Assembly: GCA_964551315.1 (NCBI GenBank) | Contig: CAZKCM010000003.1 | Span: forward strand, 73,718 to 137,717 | Direction: 5' to 3' | Source: Virgifigura sp964551315 | Lineage (GTDB): Bacteria > Pseudomonadota > Alphaproteobacteria > Dongiales > Dongiaceae | DNA length: 64,000 nucleotides | Shown: positions 44,051 through 53,595 of the stretch, piece after piece | How positions within the stretch are numbered: position 1 is the first letter of the stretch | Layout of the letters: each line of letters opens with the position of its first letter | Made by a program: the position numbers and the translations under genes | Notes under the pieces: model-generated | What the model was told of the DNA's origin: nothing | Seen by the model: the letters and a program-made list of their open reading frames with translations, nothing else | The model's database searches: none

Positions 44051-45823
44051 TTAGTGGAGATGGGTTTGGAACCAGAGCTCCAGCAGCGCGAGCTGCCACA
44101 GCTTCGAGCCGCGGAGCGGCGTGATGTGTCCCTCCGGGTCCTGGAGGAGCGTCTCGACGTAATCGCGATTGAAGACGCCGCGCTCGCGGGCGGCCGGATC
44201 GTCGAGGATCTCGCGCACCCGGTCCAGATAGGCGCCCTTCAGATACTTCAGCGCCGGAACCGGGAAGTACCCCTTGGGCCGGTCGATGACCGCGTGCGGA
44301 ATGACGCGACGCGCGGCCTCCTTCAGGACGTGCTTCCCGCCGTTGCCGACCTTCAGCTCGGCAGGGATCCGGGCCGCCAGTTCGATCAGATCGTGGTCGA
44401 GGAACGGGACGCGCGCCTCGAGACCCCAGGCCATGGTGTGGTTGTCGACCCGCTTGACCGGATCGTCGACCAGCATCACCGTCGTGTCGAGCCGGAGTGC
44501 CTTGTCGACGGGCCGCTCAGCGCCCGGAAGAGCGAACTGCCGCTCGACGAAAGCGCGGCTGTGATCACCGTCCACGAAATCGGGATGCACGGCGCGGGCA
44601 TAGTCGGCGTGGTCGCGGTCGAAGAAATGGGCGGCGTAATCCTCGACCGCGTTCTCGCTGTCCAGCAGCGGTGGGTACCAGTGATAGCCGCCGAAGACCT
44701 CGTCGGCGCCCTGGCCGCTCTGGACGACGCGGACGTGCTTCGAAACCTCCTGCGCCAGGAGGAAGAAGCCGATGTTGTCGTGACTCACCATCGGTTCGGA
44801 CATCGCCGCCACGCAAGCATCGAGCTCCGGCAGCACGCGCTCGCGATCGACGAAGATCTTCCGGTGGTCGGTGGCGAAGTGGCGCGCCACCAGGTCGGAA
44901 TAGGCGAACTCGTCACCGGCTTCGTCGTTGACCGCCTCGAAACCGATCGAGAACGTCATGAGAGCCGATTGCCCCGCCTCGGCAAGGAGGCCGACAATGA
45001 GGCTGGAATCGAGGCCGCCGGACAGCAGCACGCCGACCGGGACATCCGCGACGAGCCGTCGCTGCACGGCCGTTCTCAGCGCCGACAGCACGCGGTCCTG
45101 CCAATCGCCCTCGGAGAGGTTCGCTTCCTCCGGGCGGGGCGTGAAATCCACGCTCCAGTACTGCCGGAAGTGCCGGCGGCCGTCCGGCTCGAGCCGCATC
45201 ACCGTGGCCGGCGGCAGCTTGCGGATCGCTTTCAGCATGGTGTGCGGGGCCGGCACGACCGCGTGGAAGGTCATATAATGGTGGAGGGCCACCGGATCGA
45301 TCGTCCTGTCGACGTCGCCGGCCCGGAGCAGGGCGGGCAGGGTCGAGGCGAATCGGAAGCCGTCCGCGACCTCGGTATAGTAGAGCGGCTTGATGCCCAG
45401 CCGGTCGCGGGCGAAGGTCACGCGTCCGCTGTCGCGTTCCCAGAGCGCGAAGGCGAACATGCCGGAAAGCCGTTCGACGCAACGATCCCCCCAGGCGTGG
45501 AAGGCCTTGAGGATGACCTCGGTGTCGCCCTGCGAGAAGAAGCGGTACCCCTTCGTCGTCAGTTCGGCGCGAAGCTCGGGGTAGTTGTAGATGCAGCCGT
45601 TGAAGACGATGCCGAGGCCAAGCTCGCTGTCAACCATGGGCTGCTGTGCCTGCTCGCTGAGGTCGATGATCTTCAGGCGGCGGTGGCCGAAGGCCATCCG
45701 GCCCTGCGCGAAGAGCCCGCTTCCGTCGGGCCCTCGCGGCGCGAGACCCTCCGTCATGGCTTGCACCGTCGCGACGGAGGCGGGGCGTTCGCTGAACGTT
45801 ATCTCACCGGAAATTCCACACAT
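44051..45823 (-). CDS. asnO: N-acetylglutaminylglutamine amidotransferase (asparagine-synthetase-like)
   Basis: A 590-residue class II glutamine amidotransferase. The N-terminal nucleophile is C2 of MCGISGEITF (so translation must start at ATG 45823, not at the 30-residue upstream codon), with RGPDGSG and NGCIYNYPELR in the glutaminase domain. The ATP-pyrophosphatase site is VLLSGGLDSSLIVGLL. It converts N-acetylglutaminylglutamine to the amide. First gene of the operon with ngg and an M42 peptidase; osmotic induction is expected from studies in Sinorhizobium and Pseudomonas. Confidence 0.92.
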   Translation of the reverse strand: MCGISGEITFSERPASVATVQAMTEGLAPRGPDGSGLFAQGRMAFGHRRLKIIDLSEQAQQPMVDSELGLGIVFNGCIYNYPELRAELTTKGYRFFSQGDTEVILKAFHAWGDRCVERLSGMFAFALWERDSGRVTFARDRLGIKPLYYTEVADGFRFASTLPALLRAGDVDRTIDPVALHHYMTFHAVVPAPHTMLKAIRKLPPATVMRLEPDGRRHFRQYWSVDFTPRPEEANLSEGDWQDRVLSALRTAVQRRLVADVPVGVLLSGGLDSSLIVGLLAEAGQSALMTFSIGFEAVNDEAGDEFAYSDLVARHFATDHRKIFVDRERVLPELDACVAAMSEPMVSHDNIGFFLLAQEVSKHVRVVQSGQGADEVFGGYHWYPPLLDSENAVEDYAAHFFDRDHADYARAVHPDFVDGDHSRAFVERQFALPGAERPVDKALRLDTTVMLVDDPVKRVDNHTMAWGLEARVPFLDHDLIELAARIPAELKVGNGGKHVLKEAARRVIPHAVIDRPKGYFPVPALKYLKGAYLDRVREILDDPAARERGVFNRDYVETLLQDPEGHITPLRGSKLWQLALLELWFQTHLH

Positions 45824-46210
45824 GAGTCTCGCTGGGGATTGTTTCGGATTCGGAGGATGCCGCCGCAAGGCGTCGATAAGGGCGAGGTGAACGCCCGGCA
45901 GGCGGCTTCGCAATCAGCGGGAGCCGGGAACTCGTCCCGTGCCGGATGTTCGGAAGGGATCTGCGCGCCGCGCAGAATCGGTGTGGGAGGTCTCGATCGC
46001 CAGCTTCATCCGGACGCGGGCACTGTCCCCGCCGGTGCCATTGGCATTCATGAATCCGTTCCTTCCCCGGAAGGTGTCAGGGTACCATAGCGGGTCTCTG
46101 GATCGCTTTCCACCCCACAGGGAGAGAACGGGACCGCACCGCGGCAGATCAGGGCAGATAGGGATCTGCGCCGGTCATTTCAACATCGGCCCCCCGAAAT
46201 CCGGCTTCGT
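45824..46210. other. Upstream region of the NAGGN operon
   Basis: 387 bp between minus-strand genes. Short frames on both strands lack motifs, and no exact EcfG promoter is present; the osmotic control site could not be located. Confidence 0.4.
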
Positions 46211-47404
46211 CTAACGCGCCCGCGGCGACGGCATGTCCCCGGACAGCGATTCCGTGTCGGGCAGCCCGATGTCCTCCTGCTCCTCGAATTCCAGTTTGAG
46301 AGACAGAAAGCTCAGCATGTCCTTCAGCGTGATGATCCCTGCCAGCCGTCCTTGATTCGCGACGAGAAGGCGCGAGTTCCTCGATCGGTTCATGAGCGCC
46401 ATCGCCTCGACGGCATCGAGATCGGGCGACACCGTGTTCTCGGATGATGCTTTGCGCATGATTTCGCCGACGGTCGTATAAGGCCAGCGTTCGCGCGGGA
46501 GGTCCCTGACGTCGCCGCTGGTCACACAACCGAGCACTCGCTCGCCATCGACCACCGGAAACATCTTGAAGTAGTACCGATAGAAGAAGTTCTCGACGAG
46601 ATCGGACACCGGAAGGGACGGTGATACCGTCACCGGAGTGCGGTTCATAAGCCGTCGGACGGGTACGCCCTCCAGCGCCTGCCGGACCACGACCTGACGA
46701 TAGGACGTCCCGGCGGCCGCCCGCAGGAAAAGCCCGATCAGAAACCACCAGAAGCCGCCGATGAAGTTTCCCGCGACGACGTTGAAGATGCCGAGAAAGA
46801 TGAGGACGAGGCCGAAGCCGGAGCCGATGTTCGAGGCGACGCGCGTTGCCCAGCGCATCCGTCCCTTCCATGCCCACAGCGCCGCGCGGAGCATGCGGCC
46901 GCCGTCGAGCGGGAAGGCGGGGACGAGATTGAACGCGGCCAGGACGACATTGATGATCGCGAGGTAGGCGACGACGCCCGCCGCAGGCACCGGCCAGTCG
47001 GCAGACGCGCCGACGGCGCCGATGCCGTAGAAGATCGCCGCCAGAACGAAGCTGGCGATCGGACCCGCCGCGGCCATCAGGAACTCGACCTTGGGGCTGA
47101 CCGGCTCCTCCGTCATTTCCGCGACACCGCCGAAGATGAACAGGGTGATGCCCTTGATCGGCAGCCCGTATCGCCGCGCCACGAGCGAGTGCGACAGTTC
47201 GTGGAAGATGATCGAGACGAAGAGGCCCAATGCGCCGACAATGCCCATCCACCAATACGTGTTGGCTGCAAGGTCGGGATACCAGGCCGGGAACAGTCCG
47301 ACCGCGAGCGTCCAAGTGACGAGGATTGCGAGGATCAGCCAGCTCGCATCGATCCGCACCTCAAAACCAAGGATCCGGAACAAGCTGACACGCTGTTCGA
47401 ACAT
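46211..47404 (-). CDS. Site-2 protease (M50) with tandem CBS domains
   Basis: A 397-residue intramembrane metalloprotease. The zinc site is HELSH (residues 68-72) in a transmembrane helix, with the second motif NLVPAFPLDGGRML. About five membrane helices fill the first 230 residues; two cytoplasmic CBS domains follow (about 245-300 and 310-375), which in related rhizobial/archaeal proteins bind adenine nucleotides. It is likely a regulator that cleaves a membrane-bound protein. The start ATG 47404 has GGAGATGG upstream; a longer frame to 47476 adds non-homologous residues. Confidence 0.88.
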   Translation of the reverse strand: MFEQRVSLFRILGFEVRIDASWLILAILVTWTLAVGLFPAWYPDLAANTYWWMGIVGALGLFVSIIFHELSHSLVARRYGLPIKGITLFIFGGVAEMTEEPVSPKVEFLMAAAGPIASFVLAAIFYGIGAVGASADWPVPAAGVVAYLAIINVVLAAFNLVPAFPLDGGRMLRAALWAWKGRMRWATRVASNIGSGFGLVLIFLGIFNVVAGNFIGGFWWFLIGLFLRAAAGTSYRQVVVRQALEGVPVRRLMNRTPVTVSPSLPVSDLVENFFYRYYFKMFPVVDGERVLGCVTSGDVRDLPRERWPYTTVGEIMRKASSENTVSPDLDAVEAMALMNRSRNSRLLVANQGRLAGIITLKDMLSFLSLKLEFEEQEDIGLPDTESLSGDMPSPRAR

Positions 47405-47633
47405 CGGCCATCTCCGTCGTTGACCCCGAAGGTCACAATAGATCAACGAACGGGGGCATGATTCGATCCAGATCAATGAATGGTCGCACCAAACGATCCG
47501 TGGACGGGATGACCAGGGGCAATGGCACAGTTGGAACTACTGTGTGCCCGCCGCTCTCTCTTTGCCGAGGCGTGCTCGGCGGCCGGCGAATCGCCTAGAG
47601 TCGCCGCCGCACGGGAAAGGGAGGTCGGTCCGG

Positions 47634-48590
47634 ATGAGGGGCAGCGGCATTGACGACAGGACGCGGGCCAGGATTGCGGCCTTGCCGCCCTTCGCCGACC
47701 AGGCGCCGGAGAGCTGGAAGCTCGAACCGCTTGGCGGCATGACGAACCGGAACGTCAAGCTGTCGCGCGACGGCGAGAGCTATGTGGTCCGGCTGGCAGG
47801 GAGGGGGACCGAGCGATACATCGACCGCGAGCGGGAGGCCCACAACGCCGGCGTCGCCGCTGCCCTCGGCCTCTGCCCGGAGGTTCTCTTCGTCGATCCC
47901 GAGAGCGGAACGATGGTGAGTCGCTTCGTCGAAGGGGCGGTCGCGCTGAACGAGGAGCGGCTCCGCCACCCGGAAGTCCTCCGTGCCGTGGTGGAGACAC
48001 TGAAGCGCCTGCATCGGTCCGGCCGGAGGTTTTGCGGGGAAATGCGCCTCTTCCCGCAGCTGGACGCGTATCTGTCGCTGGCCAAGGAGGGCGCTGCCGC
48101 GCTCGTGCAGGAACTCGCGGCGGCACGAGCCGAAGCCGAAACGCTGCGCGTGGCGCTGGAGAGACACCAGGAGGCGCCGGCGCCCTGCCATATCGACCCG
48201 GCGCCGCACAATTTCATCGCCGAGCATCGCGTCGACGGACCGGCGCAGGCCGAGGTGGGACGGATCTATCTCATCGATTGGGAGTATTCGGCGATGTGCG
48301 AACCGATGTGGGACATCGCCGGCCTGTCGATCGAGGGCTCCTTCGATCCCGATCAGGACGCGGCCATGCTCGATGCCTATTACGGCGATGCAACGGGCGC
48401 CCGGGCAAGCCGGCTCGCCCTCTACAAGGCCGCCCTCGATCTCCTCGCGGCCGCCTGGGGCGCTGTCCAGCTTGCGGACGAGAACCACAACGCGGACTTC
48501 CGGGCCTTCGTCGCCGAACGCCTCACGCGGTTCCGGGCGGCGACGGGCGACCCGCGCTTCGGGCGCCACCTGTCGGAGGCGAGTCGCTGA
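47634..48590 (+). CDS. Choline/thiamine-kinase-like phosphotransferase (COG0510 type)
   Basis: A 318-residue small-molecule kinase of the APH/choline kinase fold. The catalytic loop is HIDPAPHN (H186-N193) and the metal-binding motif is LIDWEYS (D215). The G-loop-like segment is GGMTNRNVKL (33-42). The COG0510 family includes choline kinases and the thiamine kinase ThiK. Here the next gene is a TPP-riboswitch-controlled thiamine transporter, so thiamine phosphorylation after uptake is a fair guess. ATG 47634 follows AAGGGAGG; upstream in-frame residues are rejected. Confidence 0.75.
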   Translation: MRGSGIDDRTRARIAALPPFADQAPESWKLEPLGGMTNRNVKLSRDGESYVVRLAGRGTERYIDREREAHNAGVAAALGLCPEVLFVDPESGTMVSRFVEGAVALNEERLRHPEVLRAVVETLKRLHRSGRRFCGEMRLFPQLDAYLSLAKEGAAALVQELAAARAEAETLRVALERHQEAPAPCHIDPAPHNFIAEHRVDGPAQAEVGRIYLIDWEYSAMCEPMWDIAGLSIEGSFDPDQDAAMLDAYYGDATGARASRLALYKAALDLLAAAWGAVQLADENHNADFRAFVAERLTRFRAATGDPRFGRHLSEASR

Positions 48591-48654
48591 GGGCCCCATG
48601 CGGGGCAGGGTCCGGCACGCTTTTCTTTTCCCGCACGGCGACTATAGTGGGCGC

Positions 48655-48750
48655 GTCTCAACGGGGTGCCTTTGCGGCTGAGAGGGGCCCGGCGGTCGTT
48701 GCCGGGCGCCAACCCGATGAACCTGATCCGGGTAATGCCGGCGGAGGGAG
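48655..48750 (+). ncRNA. TPP riboswitch (THI element)
   Basis: The aptamer shows all conserved parts: ACGGGGTGCC (48661-48670), GGCTGAGAGG (48676-48685), a variable stem of G/C-rich sequence, ACCCGATGAACCTGATC (48712-48728) and GGGTAATGCCGGCG (48730-48743). It lies immediately before thiB. The GGAGGG ribosome site for the first ATG (48752) is the 3' strand of the closing helix, so binding of TPP could hide it. Confidence 0.92.
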
Positions 48751-48808
48751 CATGAGCACAGAGATTCCTGTTGGTCCTTCCCACGCTGCCCGGCAACGGA
48801 GGACCGTC

Positions 48809-49813
48809 ATGCGGAAGAGTCTCGCTTTCATCATCGGGATCGCCACTCTCGGGCTTGCGGCTCCGGCCTGGGCCCAGACACCGACCCTGACCGTCTACAC
48901 CTACAGCTCCTTCACCGCCGACTGGGGACCCGGCCCGGCGATCAAGGACGCCTTCGAGGCCGAATGCGGCTGCCGGCTGGAGTGGGTGTCGGTCGACGAC
49001 GGGGTGACGCTGCTCAGCCGGCTTCGTCTGGAGGGCAGGAACAGCAAGGCGGACGTGGTCCTCGGCCTGGACATGAATCTCGTGAGCGAAGCCCGCGCCA
49101 CCGGCCTGTTCGCACCGCATGGGGTCGATCTTTCGCATCTGAGCCTGCCGGTCGCCTGGGAGGACGAGCTGTTCGTTCCCTTCGACTACGGTTACTTCGC
49201 CTTCGTCTACGACAAGACGCGGCTTGAGGATCCGCCGGCCGGCCTCGCGGATCTCGTCGGCGGAGACCCCGATCAGAAGATCGTGATCGAGGATCCGCGC
49301 ACCAGCACGCCGGGTCTTGGCCTGCTGCTCTGGATGAAGAAGGTCTACGGCGACGAGGCGGCTGACGCCTGGCGCCGGCTGCGGCCGCGCATCCTCACCG
49401 TCACCAAGGGGTGGAGCGAGGCCTACGGCCTCTTCCTGGAGGGCGAGGCGCCGATGGTGCTGAGCTATACCACCTCGCCGGCCTACCATATCCACACCGA
49501 GGGTGAGCACAAATACGCCGCGGCGCAGTTCGAGGAAGGCCATTACCTGCAGGTCGAGGTCGCGGCCCGCGTGGCAAGCTCCGACGATCCGGAGCTGGCG
49601 AAGCGGTTCCTCGAATTCGTCGTCTCGCCCGGATTCCAGAGCGCGATCCCGACCGGCAACTGGATGTATCCGGTGATCGAGCTGGAAGGCGGGTTGCCGC
49701 CGGCCTTCGATACGCTGGTCACGCCCGAGGAATCGCTGCTCTTCCCGGCCGAGACCGTGGCGGCGAACCGCGACGGCTGGATCGACGAGTGGCTCAGGGC
49801 GATGAGCCAGTGA
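48809..49813 (+). CDS. thiB: Thiamine/TPP ABC transporter, substrate-binding protein
   Basis: A 334-residue periplasmic binding protein. The signal peptide (1-22, ending PAWA-Q) leads into LTVYTYSSFTADWGPGPAIKDAFEAECGC, the ThiB start, and PTGNWMYPVIE occurs near the C-terminus, both typical of ThiB. ATG 48809 has GGAGGA five bases upstream. An in-frame ATG at 48752, right behind the riboswitch, would add 19 residues before the signal peptide; the SD there sits in the aptamer. First gene of thiB-thiP-thiQ under riboswitch control. Confidence 0.93.
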   Translation: MRKSLAFIIGIATLGLAAPAWAQTPTLTVYTYSSFTADWGPGPAIKDAFEAECGCRLEWVSVDDGVTLLSRLRLEGRNSKADVVLGLDMNLVSEARATGLFAPHGVDLSHLSLPVAWEDELFVPFDYGYFAFVYDKTRLEDPPAGLADLVGGDPDQKIVIEDPRTSTPGLGLLLWMKKVYGDEAADAWRRLRPRILTVTKGWSEAYGLFLEGEAPMVLSYTTSPAYHIHTEGEHKYAAAQFEEGHYLQVEVAARVASSDDPELAKRFLEFVVSPGFQSAIPTGNWMYPVIELEGGLPPAFDTLVTPEESLLFPAETVAANRDGWIDEWLRAMSQ

Positions 49814-49835
49814 GCGGACCCGCGGCGAATCGCAC

Positions 49836-51425
49836 ATGATTCGCCTGCTGCCTGGCGGCGTCGCGCTCGCTGTGCTGGCGGCGCTGGTCGGCGGCGCCCT
49901 CGGTGCCCTGCTCTGGGCTGCGCCGGAGCTGGACCCCGGCGCCCTCTGGGGCGACGCCTATCTGCGCCACGTGATCGGCTTCACGGTGTGGCAGGCGCTG
50001 CTCTCGACCCTGCTCAGCGTCGGACCGGCGATCCCGGTGGCCCGTGCCCTGGCGCGGCGGCAGGCCTTCCCCGGTCGCGAGGCCGTCCTGCGGCTGTTCG
50101 GCCTGCCCCTCGTGATCCCGACGATCGTGGCCGTCTTCGGGATCGTCGCCATCTATGGCCAGGTCGGCCTTCTCAACCGGCTGGCGACGGCGTTGGGGTT
50201 GCCGACCTGGCAGTACCTCTACGGGCTGCCGGGCATCCTGATCGCGCATGTCTTCTTCAACCTGCCGCTGGCGGTGCGCCTGCTGCTGCCCATCTGGCAG
50301 GCGGTGCCGGGGGAGCTGTGGCGGCTCTCGGCGCAGCTCGGCATGCGCTCGGGCCAGATCTTCCGGCTGATCGAGTGGCCGCTTCTGCGCCAGGTCCTGC
50401 CGGGGGTGGCCGGGCTCGTCTTCATGCTGTGCTTCACCAGCTTTGCCGTGGTGCTGACGCTCGGCGGCGGGCCGGCCGCGACGACGCTGGAGGTGGCGAT
50501 CTACCAGGCCCTGCGGTTCGAGTTCGATCTCGGCCGGGCGGTGCTGCTGGCGCTGCTGCAGCTGGGCTTCTGCGGCGTCCTGATCGCCCTGGGCCAGCGC
50601 CTGGCCCGGCCGGCGCCCCTGGCGGCGACGGCGCAGCGCCCGCATGACCGGCCGGACCTGGCGTCGCCCGGCGGCCGGATCGCCGACGCGCTGGCGATCG
50701 CGGCGGCGACGGCGCTCGTCCTGCTGCCGATCCTGGCGGTGTTCTACGCAGGGGCGGTCGGGCCGCTGGGCGCGGTGCTCGGCGATCCGGTGCTGTGGAG
50801 CGCAACGGCGCGCAGCCTCGCCGTGGCGCTCGCGGCCGGCGCCCTCTCGCTCGCTCTGGGCTGGCCGTTGCTTCTCGCCAGCCGAGAGCTGCGCTTCCGG
50901 CGATACCGGCCGCGCGCGGCCGAGGCGATCGAGGTGAGCGGCTCCGTCGTCCTGGTGGTGACGCCGCTGGTGCTCGGCACCGGATTCTTCGTCCTGCTGT
51001 CGCCCTTCGCCGACGTGTTCGCCCTCGGCCTCGCGCTCGTGGTCGTCGTCAACGCGGTCATGGGGCTGCCCTTCGTGATCCGGATCCTCGGCCCCGCGGT
51101 CATGCGGGTGGCGGAGCAGCACGACCGGCTTTGCGCCAGCCTCGGCATCGTCGGCTGGAACCGCTTCCGGCTGGTGGAATGGCCGTCGGTGCGCCGCGCC
51201 GTCGGGCTGGCGCTGGCGCTCAGCGCGGCGCTCGCCACCGGCGATCTCAGCGCCATCGCCCTGTTCGGGACACAGGACACGACGACCCTGCCGCTCCTCA
51301 TGTACCAGCGGATGGCGAGCTATCAGATGGGCGAGGCGGCCGTGACCGCCCTTGTCCTCGTCTCCCTGAGCCTGGGGCTTTTCGTGGTGATCGAGCGGAG
51401 CGTTGGCGGCCGTGGCCCGGCTTGA
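49836..51425 (+). CDS. thiP: Thiamine/TPP ABC transporter, permease
   Basis: A 529-residue fused permease with about twelve membrane helices in two halves, as expected for ThiP. The cytoplasmic EAA-like loops are visible in both halves (WRLSAQLGMRSGQIFRLIEWPLLRQVLPG at about 170 and DRLCASLGIVGWNRFRLVEWPSVRRAVG at about 430). It starts 22 bases after thiB and its end overlaps thiQ by 14 bases. Confidence 0.93.
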   Translation: MIRLLPGGVALAVLAALVGGALGALLWAAPELDPGALWGDAYLRHVIGFTVWQALLSTLLSVGPAIPVARALARRQAFPGREAVLRLFGLPLVIPTIVAVFGIVAIYGQVGLLNRLATALGLPTWQYLYGLPGILIAHVFFNLPLAVRLLLPIWQAVPGELWRLSAQLGMRSGQIFRLIEWPLLRQVLPGVAGLVFMLCFTSFAVVLTLGGGPAATTLEVAIYQALRFEFDLGRAVLLALLQLGFCGVLIALGQRLARPAPLAATAQRPHDRPDLASPGGRIADALAIAAATALVLLPILAVFYAGAVGPLGAVLGDPVLWSATARSLAVALAAGALSLALGWPLLLASRELRFRRYRPRAAEAIEVSGSVVLVVTPLVLGTGFFVLLSPFADVFALGLALVVVVNAVMGLPFVIRILGPAVMRVAEQHDRLCASLGIVGWNRFRLVEWPSVRRAVGLALALSAALATGDLSAIALFGTQDTTTLPLLMYQRMASYQMGEAAVTALVLVSLSLGLFVVIERSVGGRGPA

Positions 51426-52125
51426 GGTCGAAGACCTGCGGTTCCGCTACGAGGACATGGAGATGTCCTTCACGCTGCGGGTCGAAGCCGGCGAGATGCT
51501 GGCGATCATCGGGCCGAGCGGGGCAGGGAAGAGCACGCTGCTCTCGCTGATCGCCGGTTTCGACCGGCCGGAATCGGGGCGGGTGCGGATCGACGGGCGC
51601 GACGTGACGAATCTGCCACCGGCCGAGCGGCCGGTGACGACGCTGTTCCAGGACCACAATCTGTTCGCCCATCTCGACGTGGCGGCGAATGTCGGCCTCG
51701 GCATCCATCCGGGGCTCCGGCTGAGCGCGGCCGACCGCGACCGCGTCAACCGGGCCCTGAAGCAGGTCGGGCTGGAGGGGTTCGAGCGACGGTTGCCGGG
51801 TCAGCTCTCCGGCGGCGAGCGGCAGCGCGTCGCCCTGGCGCGAAGCCTCGTCCGCAACCGCCCGGTCCTGCTGCTGGACGAGCCCTTCGCCGCGCTGGGG
51901 CCGGCGCTGCGGCGGGAGATGCTCGACCTCGTGGACGCCATGCGACGCGAGCGGGGGCTGACCGTTCTGCTGGTCAGCCACCATCCGGAAGACGCCCGCT
52001 ACGCGGCGCCGCGGACGGCATTCGTCCATGACGGGCGGATCCTGCGGATCGACGATACCGAGCGCCTGCTGTCGGACCCGTCGATACCGGAGTTGCGCGC
52101 CTATCTGGGGGAGATTGAACGGTGA
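51412..52125 (+). CDS. thiQ: Thiamine/TPP ABC transporter, ATP-binding protein
   Basis: A 237-residue ATPase. Walker A is GPSGAGKSTLL, the signature LSGGERQRVALARSL and Walker B LLLDEPFAAL. The start is GTG 51412 with GGAG twelve bases upstream; TTG 51403 is an alternative adding three residues. The gene overlaps the end of thiP. The stop overlaps the GTG of the Nudix gene (GTGA), so the Nudix protein is translated with the transporter. Confidence 0.92.
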   Translation: MARLEVEDLRFRYEDMEMSFTLRVEAGEMLAIIGPSGAGKSTLLSLIAGFDRPESGRVRIDGRDVTNLPPAERPVTTLFQDHNLFAHLDVAANVGLGIHPGLRLSAADRDRVNRALKQVGLEGFERRLPGQLSGGERQRVALARSLVRNRPVLLLDEPFAALGPALRREMLDLVDAMRRERGLTVLLVSHHPEDARYAAPRTAFVHDGRILRIDDTERLLSDPSIPELRAYLGEIER

Positions 52126-52568
52126 ACCGATCCTATCCCAGGCATCCGGTCGTCGGCGTCATCGCGGTCGTCTGGCGCGGCGATTCGGTGCTGCTCGTTC
52201 GCCGGGCGAACCCGCCCGATGCCGGGAAGTGGGGCTTTCCGGGCGGCGCGCAGCATCTCGGCGAGACCGTCTTCGAGGCCGCGATGCGCGAGCTCGCCGA
52301 GGAAACCGGGGTCGCGGCCGAGCCGGTCGAGGTCCTGACCGCCATCGACGTGATCGAGCGGGACGAGGAGGGGCGCGTGCGCTACCAGTTCACGCTCATC
52401 GCCGTCCTTGCGCGCTGGCGCGCGGGGGAGGGGGCGGCGGCGGACGACGCCGAGGCGGTCGCCTGGGTCCGGCCGGAAGATCTCGCGCGCGGGGGCATGC
52501 CGCTGTCCGCCGATGTCGAGGAGGTCGTCCGCCTGGCGGCGCGGCGGCTCTCCGCGTCGCGCCGGTGA
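52122..52568 (+). CDS. Nudix hydrolase
   Basis: A 148-residue Mg-dependent diphosphate hydrolase. The Nudix box is complete: GGAQHLGETVFEAAMRELAEETGV (about residues 42-65). It starts at GTG 52122, overlapping the thiQ stop by four bases. Being in a TPP-riboswitch operon with a thiamine transporter, it may hydrolyse TPP, toxic thiamine analogues (as E. coli NudJ/YmfB does for thiamine-pyrophosphate intermediates) or another nucleoside diphosphate derivative. The convergent aldo/keto reductase gene follows. Confidence 0.88.
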   Translation: MNRSYPRHPVVGVIAVVWRGDSVLLVRRANPPDAGKWGFPGGAQHLGETVFEAAMRELAEETGVAAEPVEVLTAIDVIERDEEGRVRYQFTLIAVLARWRAGEGAAADDAEAVAWVRPEDLARGGMPLSADVEEVVRLAARRLSASRR

Positions 52569-52650
52569 AGCGGGGAGAGTATGTCCATCCCACTCTACCG
52601 GCGAAAACAACCCCATGCAAAGGCGAAGGTACCGGGGCCCGGTGTCCTCG

Positions 52651-53595
52651 TCAGGCGCAGATCGCGTCGATCTCGGTCAGCTCTTCGTCCGTCAGTGTCC
52701 AGCTTGCCGATCGCGCATTGGCCTCGACCTGCTCCGGCTTCGTGGCGCCGGCGATGACGCTCGTCACGATGGGCTGGGCGAGCAGCCACGAGAAGGCGAG
52801 CTCGAGGATCGAATGGCCGCGCGCCTCGCTGAACGCGATCAGCTTCTCCACGCGCTCCAGATCGGTCTCGCTGAGCTTCGCCCGGAAGCGGGGGAGGCTC
52901 ATGCGCGTGCCCTCGGGGATCGGCTGGCCCTTCCGGTACTTGCCGGTCAGAAGCCCGCTGGCCAAGGGGAAGTAGGGCAGCAGCGTCATGCCGACGTGGC
53001 GTATTGCCGGGAACAGGTCCGCCTCCGCCCGCCGTGACAGCAGGTTGTACTCGGCCTGGGTCGATTGAAAGCGGTGCAGGCCGTTATGCCGCGCCGTCCA
53101 ATCCGCGTCGACGATCTGCCAGGCCGAAAAATTCGAGCACCCGATATATCGGACTTTGCCCTGTCGCACGAGGTCGTCGAGCGCGCGCAGCGTCTCCTCG
53201 ATCGGCGTCAGCGGGTCGGGGAAATGGTACTGATAAAGGTCGATGTAGTCGGTCCTCAGCCGCCGCAGGCTGTCCTCCACCGCCCGCATGATGTAGCCGC
53301 GGGAGCCATTGAATCGGCTGCTCTTCGCACGGTCCAGGGGCGAGGCGAACTTGGTCGCGAGAACGATGTCCTTGCGCCGGTCGCCCAGGATCTCGCCCAG
53401 CATCTTCTCCGAGCCGCCGTCGGTGCCGTAGGAATCCGAGGTGTCGAACAGGGTGATGCCGGCGTCGAGGGCGGCGTGCACCACCTTGCGCGTGCGCTCG
53501 AGGTCGAGCCACTCGATCATGCCGCCGAAGTTGTTGCAGCCGAGGCCGATGACCGAAACCTCCAGGCCGGAACGGCCCAATGTACGATGGTCCAT
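52651..53595 (-). CDS. Aldo/keto reductase
   Basis: A 314-residue NADPH-dependent TIM-barrel oxidoreductase. The catalytic tetrad is visible: D in FDTSDSYG (about 51), Y56, K in LATKFASP (about 82), and H in YQYHFPDP (about 124). The C-terminal coenzyme site is SVIAGATKPEQVEANA. Fits the AKR11/12-like general stress group. ATG 53595 with GGAGATCGC upstream; a longer frame to 53766 adds 57 non-homologous residues. Substrate unknown. Confidence 0.9.
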   Translation of the reverse strand: MDHRTLGRSGLEVSVIGLGCNNFGGMIEWLDLERTRKVVHAALDAGITLFDTSDSYGTDGGSEKMLGEILGDRRKDIVLATKFASPLDRAKSSRFNGSRGYIMRAVEDSLRRLRTDYIDLYQYHFPDPLTPIEETLRALDDLVRQGKVRYIGCSNFSAWQIVDADWTARHNGLHRFQSTQAEYNLLSRRAEADLFPAIRHVGMTLLPYFPLASGLLTGKYRKGQPIPEGTRMSLPRFRAKLSETDLERVEKLIAFSEARGHSILELAFSWLLAQPIVTSVIAGATKPEQVEANARSASWTLTDEELTEIDAICA

